Below are positions 11,964 through 31,350 of a stretch of DNA of 64,000 nt, piece by piece (within the stretch, counting starts at the first letter, position 1; every line of letters starts with the position of its first letter). The DNA is taken from positions 124,001 to 188,000 of the forward strand of contig JALIZF010001448.1 in the NCBI GenBank assembly GCA_029948255.1, in the 5' to 3' direction. The stretch is from Telmatactis stephensoni. Taxonomy: Eukaryota > Cnidaria > Anthozoa > Actiniaria > Isophelliidae. The position numbers and the translations under genes were made by a program. Under the pieces are notes generated by a model, which saw nothing but the letters and a program-made list of their open reading frames with translations, did no database searches and was not told where the DNA came from.

Positions 11964-14563
11964 ATTTTGTACTTTCCAGTGATTCGCTAATCTTCTTTCT
12001 CAAACCGATTAATGAAGAACAATTTATGTCGTCTGATTAAAAATATGAAGGACTTTTAGTGAGCAGTTTGCCGTCCTTCGATTCGAAAATCGCACTTGAA
12101 TGATTCAGTTCTTTACATAAAATAATGCTCAATGTCGTCATTAGTACTTAACCAATCAGAAGCGACCATCCCACCCCTAAATGTAGGAATGCAATTATTG
12201 AAGTTCCGCATGAATTCCCGCTTCATGCCATGTTCTTAACTTGTCACGTACTGAAATTAACTGTTAGTTTTATCTAATTTCAATGTACTACTTAATTATG
12301 ATTTTATTTTTTTCAAATCGTTAATTCATTTATTATATTTTGGTCCAAAATTACATTGAAAAATTGCTTTAATTGAAATACCTCTTGTAAATTTCATTAA
12401 GCTAGCATTGTTTTACAAGCTTATCAACGACACCGTAGGCAGCGCAAGAATTAATATTGCCGCAAAGTGAAATACACTGTATTTGACCAGATTCAGTCAA
12501 TAGTCCCCTTCACAGTTCCCTGCGCCATCCTGAAAGGTAGCCATGCCTTTGCATCGAAGCGAGACGAACGGTGAGCTTGCAATGATAAAATCCTGTGAAT
12601 AATTGTCCTAGGTGTTAAAAAGGCATCTATCCGTTTGTCTCACTTCGATGCAAAGGCACGGCTACCTTTCAAGATGGCGCAGGGAACTGTGAAGGAGACT
12701 ATTGCTTTTTCTCGTTATACTCGTGTCTTTAATACGTTCAAAATACTTCACATACAGTCTCTTAATAAAGTTATTTCTTCCTTACTGGGAGTTTTCACGA
12801 CCTTCGAACTATGAACTGCCGCCAGCATAGAAATGTCGTCATCAGATGACGTGTTTTGACGTTACCCCAACATTCCACCCTCGTCGTTTCCTTTTTTCTA
12901 TGAAATTTTATAAAAAGAAAGATTTCCATATAAGCGTTTTCCCTAGGCATATATATGGCGACACATTCTGTGATCCTGTTTCCTAGTTGAAAAAGCTATA
13001 TCAATACTATTGTTTTAAAGAAATGTTTCGATTTGCTCGCGATGCTTTTTGGCTGGAAAATAAAAGTATTTTGGGTATACGAGTCATCTACTTGAATGAT
13101 AGATTTTAAAATAATGTCTGTTTGGATCACCAGCTAGTCAAGGTTATGGAAGCGATAATACCACAGTTTTACTTCGAAATATGTGTAGTAGACTTTAATA
13201 GACTTTAATATTGAAGACTTTATTGAAGTGTGCTATTACAGGGTTCACTTAGCTTGTAATCCCTACATTAACGTGCATCAGTGCAACACTGGTTTGCTAC
13301 GTGTTTTAGCTCCAAACATTCTTGACCCCGGTTGTGATTAACGAGTGACGACAAAATATCTTTTGAGAGTGAAGAAACTCGCATCACGTAACTTCAAATG
13401 GAAAACTTGTTAGAGGAAAGTGCAACTGGCTCATGAGCGAAAATAACCGAATTGTTTGTGGTATATTGTAAAAACTGGAATGTGCTAGAATGTAATTTCT
13501 TTTATGGAATAAAAATTTTTACGAGTCTTTTTTTATCTTTTTTTTATAAAGTTTCGCTTTGCAAATAGGAAGTACATAAACTGACACTTATTTCCTACTC
13601 ATATCATATCAGCTCATATCAGCACGCCAGTCACCAATGGATTAGCTGATTGGTTGTCTTCCAGACTCTTTCGCAGACACTAACAAGGCTTCCTAGTGCG
13701 TCAAAGCTTAATCAAGCTAAGCCATGGCTGTTTTTAAAAAAATGTTTATATCATATCAGTATGTTTGATTAGTTCCCCCTCAACTTTTGACCTTCCGTCT
13801 TCTTGTGAATCAACAATTTAGACATCCGCTTCAACTTCCTTCTTGTCAAATCATATAGAGAAACTTTAACTCCATATTTTCTTCAATTGTATGTGTTGCT
13901 GTTGTGAAAACTGTTCCCTTTCACTACCTCCTTGCTTTGACGTATTTTCCCTGCCCATATGGTTGTCATGGAAACACGAGTGTAGTCGGAGTATTTGTTT
14001 ATGTACACGATCTTTTCGTTGTACATGAAGCGATTTCTTAATAATTATAAAAACCTAAGCAAAAATAATTAATTGAAATTCCAAATATTGTCAGATAATC
14101 TTTTAAACGTCAACTTTATCTTGGAAAAAAGCATTTTCAAAGTGAAATTTTCAGAAACAGTGAAATTCCCTTTTTAGTCAATGTTGGAGAATTAACTAAA
14201 AGAAAAAAATCTACTCCAATTTATTTCCTATTTAGGTGAGTTGACTGCTACATCCTGCCCTTGAGGCATTCCTAGGCGTACAATTAAGCATTAAAGGAAA
14301 GGAAATGACGGTAGTTTCCTACACAGCCTTGTTACGTCTCGTCACGCAACGTTTCATATGATTGCGTGACGACACTAAACGACTAAAGGCTGCCAGCTCA
14401 GAGAATGAAAATTGTGATTGTGGTCAAATAAAAGGTGAGGCAGCCATTTTTTCATTTGGTTTATGACTGCAACATTCAATTTTTCTGCAAAAGGTTTTTG
14501 TGCAACGTTGAACGCAACCGATGAGAATTAAACATCTGTCTTGAACCCATAAACGTCTCCTAC
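11964..14563. other. Intergenic region upstream of SLC6
   Basis: The 5' UTR and promoter of the SLC6 gene must lie within the first part of this stretch, but no TATA box or clear initiator could be defended. It contains one foldback element (12498-12704) and AT-rich sequence with no coding frame of note. Confidence 0.6.
12498..12704. mobile_element. Foldback MITE, about 207 bp
   Basis: CAATAGTC at the left end matches GACTATTG at the right. The arms are about 75 bases each with a few mismatches and a short loop. The target duplication is uncertain. Confidence 0.7.
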
Positions 14564-15416
14564 CTGTTCTGCACATCTTAGGGTTTTCAAGACAAGATTC
14601 ACCGTATGTCGAGGTATGTCCACTCCTGCAGAAGTTGCGCAACGTTATGGAATTAGTTCAAAAACTAGAACTCGACTCCTTCCCTGCAACTGTTGTGCAC
14701 AACTTTCACTGGTCTTACAGCATGTTGATACACCTGGACGGTGTTACGTGCAATGTTGATGTGCAGAAAAATTTGAAGAATTTGATAGTTGGAACTGGAC
14801 TTAGTGCACCAAACACCACATTACGGTACACGCACGATTGTGGGGGATCTTAACTAAGTATAATGTACGTGTGACCTATATATCTACTGTGACAAATGGC
14901 AACATATGCAATGCATGTAACACATATCAACATTACCTGGACGGGTACTTGGTCTGTAGGGTTCATATGCTCGATGCTCACTAGGAGTTCTACTCTCCCT
15001 CTGATCCCTTGGTCTCTGTCCATTATATCTTGGAGGATCATGACCATATCGTGGAGGGCCGTTATCCCTGCCATAGCTTGGTGGTTCGTAATCTCTATTG
15101 GATCTCGGAGGTCCGTAATCTCTATGGTGCTGTCTTGATGGGTCATCGTCCTTGTTGTACCTCGGTGGATCACTATCGCGTGGGCGGGGTTCCCTACTGT
15201 CAAGAGATGCGTTATCTCTCGGGGTTCCATTGTATGCTGGAGGACCGTTATCACGGAGAGGTCTGTCAATAGGAGTGTGTGTCTGGCTTGGAGGTCTTCG
15301 AACTTCGCCTGGTCGTGGAGGACCCTGACTGGGTTTTCTTACTCCTTTAGAATGTAGAATATTCTCTAGTCCTTGCACGGTTGGTTTGGATACTGAAGGA
15401 GGGCGTCTGGGATCTA
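14564..15416 (-). CDS. Partial gene: proline/arginine-rich low-complexity protein
   Basis: Two adjoining exons were read: 15416-14937 (480 nt, acceptor TTTCAG, donor GTAATG) and 14625-14564 (62 nt, acceptor CTGCAG, donor GTAGGA). Both use phase 1 at the shared junction and are open across it. The large exon encodes about 160 residues rich in Pro, Arg, Asp and Tyr with degenerate repeats of the type RDNGPPRY and DPPRYN. No catalytic or membrane domain is visible in it. The second exon adds GVDIPRHTVNLVLKTLRCAE. Exons on both sides were not identified, so neither the start nor the stop is known. Such tails are typical of disordered scaffold or RNA-binding regions; the family is not recognised. 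Confidence 0.5.
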
Positions 15417-16151
15417 CTGAAACAGAAATTTCATTTAAGGTTTACAATAATAATTAACACTTTTTAACGCATACTATCTAGTCAATAGCAGGTCATAGCA
15501 ACATTAGCAAATCGTACGTATATATCATAGCTTTAATTTTCTAGTTATCTATATACAGAACATTATCATATTGTATCGACTTGATTACATCGACGCTCGT
15601 GGTGTGTGTTTGCGGTAAGAATGGGCCGGTACTCTAATTAGTTTCACGCAAGAAGGCTGCGCCCTGAGGTAAACCCTTTTACATTTTTTTTACATTTTTG
15701 CTAAAAGGCGGTGGCCCTTCTATGTACCTGTCAAATAAAATGGTGACCCTTACACCTACAGCGTGAAACTAGAATAATGCTAGATCTTTTGGGCGGCCAC
15801 CCTCCCCTCCCATGGGTACGTTATATTGTCAAGGAGTTTTACAGGACAAGTCTCCTAGATATTTTTGACTTTGCTAAGGTTTGTCATTTGATATAGTAGG
15901 TACATTATTAAAGAAAATATACGTGAAGAAAACGGAACATTTCTCTTGTTTATACATACACCAACAACAACATTTCCACACGTGCACATAGGACACACGT
16001 GTCTGGCCCCCATCACTATCAACGAACTCGATATAGTATAGAGAATGGGAATTGGAATTTTAAAAATCAACAGTGTGAGTTGTGTGTCGTATGCAAAATG
16101 TCTAATATAGACCACCAATGTGTGGATATGCTGCTGCTGTGAAAAGATTAT
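15417..16151. other. Non-coding stretch
   Basis: AT-rich sequence; no coding frame, tRNA or obvious transposon end was recognised. Confidence 0.5.
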
Positions 16152-17040
<889 letters not shown>

Positions 17041-17051
17041 ATCTCAATTAA

Positions 17052-17250
17052 ATTAAATAAATTAGGAGTAGCTCATCACCCTTCCTTGCAGCTAAAGTGC
17101 TGAATTGCGAAGGGCGCAGCTCAACGTGATCCAGTCGAAGGTTTACAAGGGCGCTTTCATTACTATTGAACAATCACACATTTACATGCAAATTTACATA
17201 CACATACACGTAGCAGCCACCATACGACCCATGTCTGATCACGGAGAAAT
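17052..17250 (-). mobile_element. SINE family 1, copy 2 (truncated)
   Basis: About 195 bases closely match the 3' half of the copy at 630-815, including the sequence from GGAGTAGCTCATCACCC to GTCTGATCACGGAG. The tRNA-like head is missing. Confidence 0.75.
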
Positions 17251-20200
17251 TATATTCATATATATATATACATGTATTATACATATGATCTCGAGTTCGA
17301 TATAGCTAAGATAGAGTTAGTCATTATAGATTTCGGTGAATCAAAAATAGTGAATCTGACAGCATACGTTTCGCAAGCACAGACTCCATTGAGCAATTGA
17401 TTGGAATGTCATTTGCATGATATATTCAAAAAATTTGGAATATGATGCTATAAATCATATAGAAAAGACATTGCAGGTTTTGCAGGTATGTCATTTCAAG
17501 TGTTTAATTGTTCCCGATTTGAATGTGTCTTTTATTGGATTATGTTTTCTGTTTAAAGATTGTTAGAGAATTTCAAGCACCCATGGGTGGTCTCTATGAG
17601 TTTTGTTCGTAATGGAAGATATTTCATAGTGAATTTGCATTAGTTTTACAAAAGTAATTAGCATTTTACAAAAGACTCAATCAAGTATGAACTCTAAACT
17701 ATAATACACATATCCAAAGTCCGATCACTGCGAAAAAATTATTAATAATTAACCTGCTGCTTGCGTATTCAATTAACGTTACTAGTTAGTCATTTTTATA
17801 GGCACAAAGTTGTAAACTCCACAATGTAATAATAAAGTCTTTTCATTGCGCTCGTTGACATAACTAGTTTGGTATTGTTGCGTCACCTCTAAAGCATCTC
17901 AAGAACTTGCATTTGAATGACTTGGCGGTTCAACATATGCATCGTTCTTACCGGCACAGCTCTCTAAAGCATGTTTGTTTTGAAGTCGTTGCGTGTAACT
18001 TTAAACACTTGTTAAATTTGCTAATACGATTTATAAACTCTTTAAAAAGTGATTCTTGAGTTCTCGCTCTGTAGCTTGTTAAATAAAATACAAAGGCTAG
18101 CAGATTTTAAGATAGCCAAGTTATAATATTCGACGCTATTCGTGCATTCACCGTTTGATGTCAAAAATTATAAAGAAAATTCTTAATTCAAACTTTCAGA
18201 AAAAAAACATCGACTCTTTTTGACAGAATTTGCGTACTTTGCGAAAGTTTTAGGTATTATTAGTGCGAATGGCCTATATTTACACAGCGTTCTATATGTT
18301 TGTTCACGCCACAGATCCTTATGGATCTGGATTTGTTGACAAAAACGAAATTCCTTACCTTCATTTGGGTAAAAAACATCCGAATTCGAATCCCTGTAGT
18401 TCTGGTTTGACATCTTTGATTTTCGTTTGAAAGGTCTATGGATTTAAAATAAAGATACCGCTCGTCCATTTTCTAAAGAGTAGTGATGATAGCATAGACT
18501 TTTTATAAAATAAAATTTAAAAATGACCAAATTCAAAAGTTTTGGTCCAACTTTCATCTGTACCTTCAAAGTGAAATCGCCACTGGAACTGATTGCAGGT
18601 TTCAGCAAATTTGAGTGAAAGAATCGGTCGGCAGACTACTGTAGTTCCGCGTCGTTTGTGCTCTATTCCCAGCTGCCCACTCGACTAAGGAGCTGGAACT
18701 AGCTTATTGCGGAAACAACCACTGCCACAAGAATGTTTTCCTGAATTCATAAAAATAAAGTTTCTGTGGTACGTAGACACCGAGTATAAACCTTCTACGC
18801 TTCTATGAATTATGAAAACAATGCAAAAATATGGTTTTTGTTTTGAAAATGGTGAACCACTGAACACTGAATAACAAATTTGGTCTGACGAACTGTATGC
18901 AGAGTTTACTGACATTTACGAACTTTCTCGCAGAAAGTTCGTATTCAACCACTTATATGTCGGTTATTATAAAAGGAGTGGGCTAGGTTTTTGTACAAGT
19001 CAGATTTTCTTTTTTTTTATTATTAATTTACTTATTCATTTTCACTTGTTGTTTACATGTAGTTCAACGCTTGCCGTCTCAATGATTCAAAGCACAAAAT
19101 ATGACATTTGACGTCGAAGTAGCCAAATGAATAATAATAAATTGACAGAGTTTTGTACAAAAAGCGTTATTTTTCATCTTGGGTTTCTGCAAAAGAGCGT
19201 TATGAAAAAGCGTGTTTTCTCTTTTTAATTTTGGCAATTATAAATTCAGTTTCACATGCAGTGAGAGCGATGCTGTTAAAAGTTGTTGCTATGGCAATAT
19301 TATCATTATAGACAAAGACAGTTTATATTCAACTGTAGCCCTTCAAACTGCGAGAATTGCATTTGCTCTTTTTAACTGTTTTATTTATATATGAAAAATT
19401 AAGCTAAGATATTTGACAACGACATTACGTGAATAACTTTTGGGATGCATGTATCGCTTTCATCTATCGATATACTGAAACATTCAGTACAAACTCTACC
19501 ATGCTCTCTACAGGTTTGCTCAGAATATCATTCTTCAAAGATCGAAAAAAGACACACACACACACATTGATGTGTACTGCAAACAAAGTTGAATGTCGTG
19601 AAGTTTCTGAAAAGTGAGCACAGTATCCTCGAACCACTAATATATAATAAATACAAACTAAGTCATAGCTTTTATTATTTCCATCTTTGCCCAAACCCTC
19701 TGATTTTTCAATGTTCGGTCTAATTATTATCTACGCCAAACATTGTTGAATCTCCTAACCCTACCCTAAAAACGAGAAAATACTTCAGCGAAAACCATCA
19801 TAAACCTTTACTGTATCTATATCCGTGAAAGCAAGACTTGTTTGTTTAACAAATCGGTGATGTTATACCGAATTAATGACTGAGACTTTTTTAAAGGTTC
19901 TGTACTGATATCTCTGACTTGCATGTGGTGCCAGTTATTGTTGTAGTAGGCAGGTTTTATTAGTCCTTTGATTTATTTTATAGAGATAACTCCCTGGAAG
20001 AAAACTATATTTGAACCTTTCTTGTGATTCCTAAACGAGGTTTTTACTGTGATCCTCTCTGTCGTCAAAATGACGTGAGTTGGCTTAGAAAAATGAAGAC
20101 ATGATTATTTTCAATTGACCAATCACAGGCCAAGATGCTCTTAAAGTCTAGATATATTGATTTTAAGATAATGAGGTGATTTATTTAAAATCCCTGTGTT

Positions 20201-21479
20201 TGTGTCCGACGAGACGCATTTCTAAATACACCTACAGGCAACAAGCCTAAATGAGCAATTCCTTGGCAGATTTTGGTATGTAATTGGGATGAAATTCTAT
20301 GATTGGGCCGTGCATTTTCTTAAGCTTTTTGTTGACGCCAGAGATCGGAGCAGTGACGCATTGAGGGTTTTACCAGGTTTTTTTATATTTAGGCTTTTTA
20401 TCCTGAAGCAAATGAATGATTAAAGTACATTTTAGAATACATATAAGTTGTAAGTTTGATCAATGTTGAAGCGTGCTGATTTAGAAAAACACGACAAAGT
20501 GATTTTGAAGAAAATTTTCCTACCAAAATATGCAGCATTCCATCCGTTTTCTCTGACAAGTAGGGTAGTCTTCCTTAATCTTCCTTTGCTGAATAATAAT
20601 GATATCCTCGTTGTTTTTGTTGCTTGCGTGGCCAGACAACCACACACTAATTACAACTTAGCTTATAGTAGTCCGTCAAGTTTTGATGATGATTTCCACA
20701 AAGGCTACTTATTATTGGACCTTGGTTTTTTCTTCCGGCAAGAAGTGATGGATTTCAATAAAAATAGAAAAACAGCTGCAACGCGAGAAGACGGATTTTT
20801 GTGGCTGAAATACGTGATTTTACGGTCATATGAAACATTCAAGAGAGTAAAATTACTCTGAGGAATGAATAACACAAAAATTACTGTCATCTGCTTCATT
20901 TTCTATATGTACACCTTTTATTTTTCTTCGTTCACAACGTTCTGTCTTGCTGTTTTCTATCTGACTGATTTGTTGATTCAAAACCTTCCTCGGATCTCAT
21001 GATCATGACGGGCGAACCAAGGAAGATCATAATTTTAGATCATAAATTGGTATTCATTATAAATGGGGGGCTAGAGGTTTTCCGTTTACCCGTACTCTGC
21101 GATTCAAAGCTATCTGATTGTGGAGTAATTCCTGATGAAGACCTTTTGGACTGTATTCTTATCAGGCTGTGTTCACTATCACGAGTTAAACAGGAGGTGG
21201 GTGTTAGGGTTGCAATATCTTGTACCTTCAAGCCAAGTGAAACAGTGAAAAACAAAAAAAGAAAAGAAGAAATCACCCATTTTCGGATTAGATCTGATGC
21301 TATTTTTAAATTCTCTTAGACTGAATGACCTCCTCTTCATGATCAAGCTTCTTCAAAGTTCTTCACGGAAACCAGTCCTCGCACTCCGGAAGGCTGTCAA
21401 AAACTAGACAGCATATATAACAACATGCTAAAAATAGGCTCATTACGATTCCAAAAATAGTATTAACAAGTGATAAAGG
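17251..21479. other. Gene-poor intergenic stretch
   Basis: Two plus-strand frames (20463-20861, 132 codons; 20999-21319, 106 codons) are open but have no recognisable domain, splice continuation or codon signature, and were not called. No RNA gene was recognised. Confidence 0.45.
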
Positions 21480-21980
21480 AAAAGAAAGAAAGAAAGAAAG
21501 GAAAGAAAAGAAAAGAAAAGAAAAGAAAAGAAAAGAAAAGAAAAGAAAGGTTCAAAGGTTCAAAGGTTCTTTATTTCCACATTCTACATACAATAATATA
21601 ATATTTACACACAAAAAAAATTGTGGAGGTTGCAAGAGAACAACCCTAGGGGTTAAACTAGCTCTTGCAACCTAGAAACAGGTAGGAAAAGAAAAGAAAA
21701 GAAAAGAAAAGAAAAGAAAAGAAAAGAAAAGAAAAGAAAAGAAAAGAAAAGAAAAGAAAAGAAAAGAAAAGAAAAGAAAAGAAAAGAAAAGAAAAGGAAA
21801 GAGAAGAAAAGAAAAGAAAGAAAGAAAAGAAAAGAAAAGAAAAAAAAGAAAAGAAAAGAAAGAAAGAAAGAAAGAAAGAAAGAAAAGAAAAAAAGAAAAG
21901 AAAGAAAAGAAAAAAAAAAAAAAAAGAAAGAAAAGAAAGAAAGAAAGAAAGAAAGAGAAGAAAAGAAAAGAGAATAGAAA
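21480..21980. repeat. Polypurine (AAAAG)n tract, interrupted
   Basis: (GAAA)n and (GAAAA)n repeats at 21480-21548 and 21687-21980 are separated by about 135 bases of unique sequence that looks like a retroelement 3' end. The long minus-strand frame of Ser, Phe and Leu is a translation of the repeat. Confidence 0.95.
21549..21686 (-). mobile_element. Probable LINE 3' end inside the polypurine tract
   Basis: Starts with a short GGTTCAAA direct repeat and then TTCTTTATTTCC, the same kind of 3' terminus (reverse-complemented polyadenylation region next to a microsatellite) as the LINEs at 55509 and 59399. It is flanked on both sides by the same purine repeat. Confidence 0.45.
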
Positions 21981-22322
21981 ACTCCCAAAAAGTGTCGCTT
22001 GGTTAAAGAAATAAGAGAACTTTTAAATAATTACTCAACTAATTAAATATTATAAGATCTCTGATTTTGAAAGTTTTTTAATGGGTCGAGCTTGCATGCA
22101 GTTGTCCTGCTACGACCTTCGTCAAAACAAATCGTCTCAGTTTTATTTATGTCATATCCTGGTTGTGCATCTTCAATAGAAGAAAGAAAGAAAAATGAAG
22201 GTGAAAGGAAAGAAAAATAAACCTTGAAGGCTTGGGCTTCCTGTTTCTACAAATGTATAAAACCTGGGTTCGAACGCGTGCAATGCATTGTAGGTTGAAA
22301 AGCCCGTGAAGCATGCTGGTTA

Positions 22323-22333
22323 GTCCTCTTTTC
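22323..22333 (+). promoter_or_regulatory. 5'TOP-like pyrimidine tract of RPS23
   Basis: A run of pyrimidines (GTCCTCTTTTC) lies about 20 bases before the RPS23 start codon. Ribosomal-protein mRNAs in animals start with C followed by pyrimidines and are controlled by mTOR/LARP1. The transcription start is inferred, not seen. Confidence 0.5.
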
Positions 22334-22352
22334 AAGATCGTGGTCGACCAAA

Positions 22353-29186
<6,834 letters not shown>

Positions 29187-29208
29187 GTGCTGTATTGGGT
29201 GATGCAAC

Positions 29209-29214
29209 AATAAA
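29209..29214 (+). terminator. RPS23 polyadenylation signal
   Basis: AATAAA 22 bases after the RPS23 stop codon. Short 3' UTRs are usual for ribosomal-protein genes. Confidence 0.75.
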
Positions 29215-31334
29215 AATCTTCTTACCATCTTGTTGTCTTTATGTATTGTAGGTCACACATACAAGTGATATTACTTGGCCATGTGGAAATATGGATTTTA
29301 TCTTTAATTGTTGAGGCGATATATTATGAGTGATTGCAGTGAATGAGTAAAACACCAAAAGTTTAAGTCTGTATCTCCAAGTGACTGTGTAATATTCTAG
29401 ATGGAGTATGATTTAAGTGGATTTTTACTTATTGCAGTACAATTTGTAAGAATTCAGTGGTGGTATTTTCATGTGGGTTTGCTGTGGTTGGAGACTATTC
29501 TTAGATGGTGAACCAATAAAATATGTTAAAATGTTATGTAAACTTGATGATGCATTGGAAGTGAAATTAAGGAAGGACTGGAAATCTGTAACCCTGTACA
29601 AAAAGAGTACTAACATTATTGACATTTTGAGCCTTGGTCCATGGTCATTGATTTCCCTTGAATGTTTGTACACCATTGCAGACCAAACTATGGTTCACTT
29701 ACTAGTTTTAGCTCATATCTTAAGGGAAATTATGCTGACTTACACACTAGAATTTGTTGGCCTAGGTTCAAAAGGTAAAATTATCAGTAAACTCTAGATC
29801 TGAAAAAAATCCCTTAATTTTAGTACAGCGCTCCATTGTTTGAAAGTGAGTTGGCTTTTTACAATAGGCCGTTTGTATGAAAGTATCATTTTACTACAAC
29901 TACCAGAATGCTTTATGGATTCTATTTCTTATGGAGATTTTTATTCTTTATTGAGAACAGTAAAACAAAAGGCTTTGTAGAGGGCATAATTTATGGTTAT
30001 GTGAAAGTAGAGAATAGCAAAAAATTTGCAAAGCATTCTGGTAGTTGTAGTGAAATGAAGTCATTGTGCAAATGTGTTGCATATTCTTTGTACTCCACAG
30101 GAAGCCCAAACTGTAGACGTGTAGTATGTCCAATGGTTTTGTGGCACTGCAACTTTTCTTGCAATTTTAACATTGCATGAAACATTGAGTTGCATCCCAT
30201 CCTTGAAACAGTTGCAGGTTTATAGCCTGCGTCACATCCAGACTTTTCCTCCTAAAATTTCATTCTAGTGCCAGGGTTTACACAGGGAAAAAGTCAGGAA
30301 AGCTCTGGAATTAAAAATTTTAATGATTCCAGGCCTGGAGGAAAATCATCATTCGTATAGAGGAAAATACACGGCTTGGGGACCTGCGGCAACCTCAATG
30401 AAACTTGATCACGTAAGATTAAATGTACCGCGCAACTTGATAGCACCATGTACTACATGTTGTACTACATGTACATAGTGCTATTGAGTTACGCGGTACA
30501 TTTTATACGTGATTAAGTTTCATTGAGATTGCCACAGGAAACCCAAAGAACTTTATTTATTCTTGATAAAAGATTCCCAAGCCGGGTCCCCAGTGGAAAA
30601 TGCAAAAGTCATGGAAATGAAATGTCATGGAATAATTCCATATTATTGTCATTATTTCTATTTTATTTAAACTATTTTAGGTTTTTGCCAAAAATGTTTT
30701 CTTAAAGGTTAGACTGTTCTAGACTGTAATGAGGACACTTCAAAATTTTATGTCAACTGAGCACGAAAATCTCCGGCCTTGTTGGTGTATCACAATTGTC
30801 AATTTGAGCTCAAGGAATTGAACAAAAAGTCATAGAAAAAGATGTAGAAATCAAGGGACCGTCAAAGGGATCGACATGCATACTTTTTTTGCTGCAAGTA
30901 TTGTTGCAAGTTTTACTGTGACTTTTCGCTGTAAGTTTACTGCCACTTTTACTACAAGTTGCAAGTTTCACTGCAAATTGCAAGTTTTACCTCGACTTTT
31001 GGTGTAAGTTTCACTGCAAGTTGCAAGTTTTACCTCGACTTTTGGTGTAAGTTTTTTGGCGGTGAAACTTGCAACAAAACTTGCAGCGAAGGTCGCAATT
31101 TTAAAAAGTATGCGTATCCCCTTGACGGCTCCGTAAAATATGGAATTTTGTCTGCCAGTTTCTGTGTGAACCCTGTCTGCTATGTCGTGTACAAGTTTGC
31201 AGGGTCAATACATGGGGCACTGAAATGTGTTCATGCAATGTTGCATTGTGTGTGTAGGCCCGCCTTTACATGTTGCAATGTGCAGATATTGAAAACACAT
31301 AAACAGTCTGATTTCAAAAAAGAGGTGCATATAA
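29215..31334. other. Intergenic stretch with three foldback elements
   Basis: Inverted repeats at about 29886-30058 (arms containing ACTACAACTACCAGAATGC), 30375-30540 (arms containing CAATGAAACTTGATCACG) and 30855-31132 (ends GGACCGTCAAAGGGAT and complement, interior rich in GCAAGTT repeats). No gene was recognised. RPS23 and receptor gene A converge here tail to tail. Confidence 0.65.
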
Positions 31335-31340
31335 TTTATT
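31335..31340 (-). terminator. Polyadenylation signal of receptor gene A
   Basis: AATAAA on the minus strand, 10 bases beyond the stop codon of gene A. Confidence 0.6.
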
Positions 31341-31350
31341 TCACAGAAGA

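Noticed and set aside
14424..14642. Cys-rich minus-strand frame (CRSGHTSTYGESCLE...) as a secreted domain
   Set aside because: It uses a different frame from the one required by splicing to the proline-rich exon and runs through the donor at 14563; the in-phase reading was preferred.
20463..21319. Two plus-strand frames of 132 and 106 codons as possible genes
   Set aside because: No domain, no splice partner, no start context or homologous neighbour; plausible chance frames in a non-coding stretch.
21653..21988. Ser/Phe/Leu-rich minus-strand frame of 111 codons
   Set aside because: Translated (CTTTT)n polypyrimidine tract.
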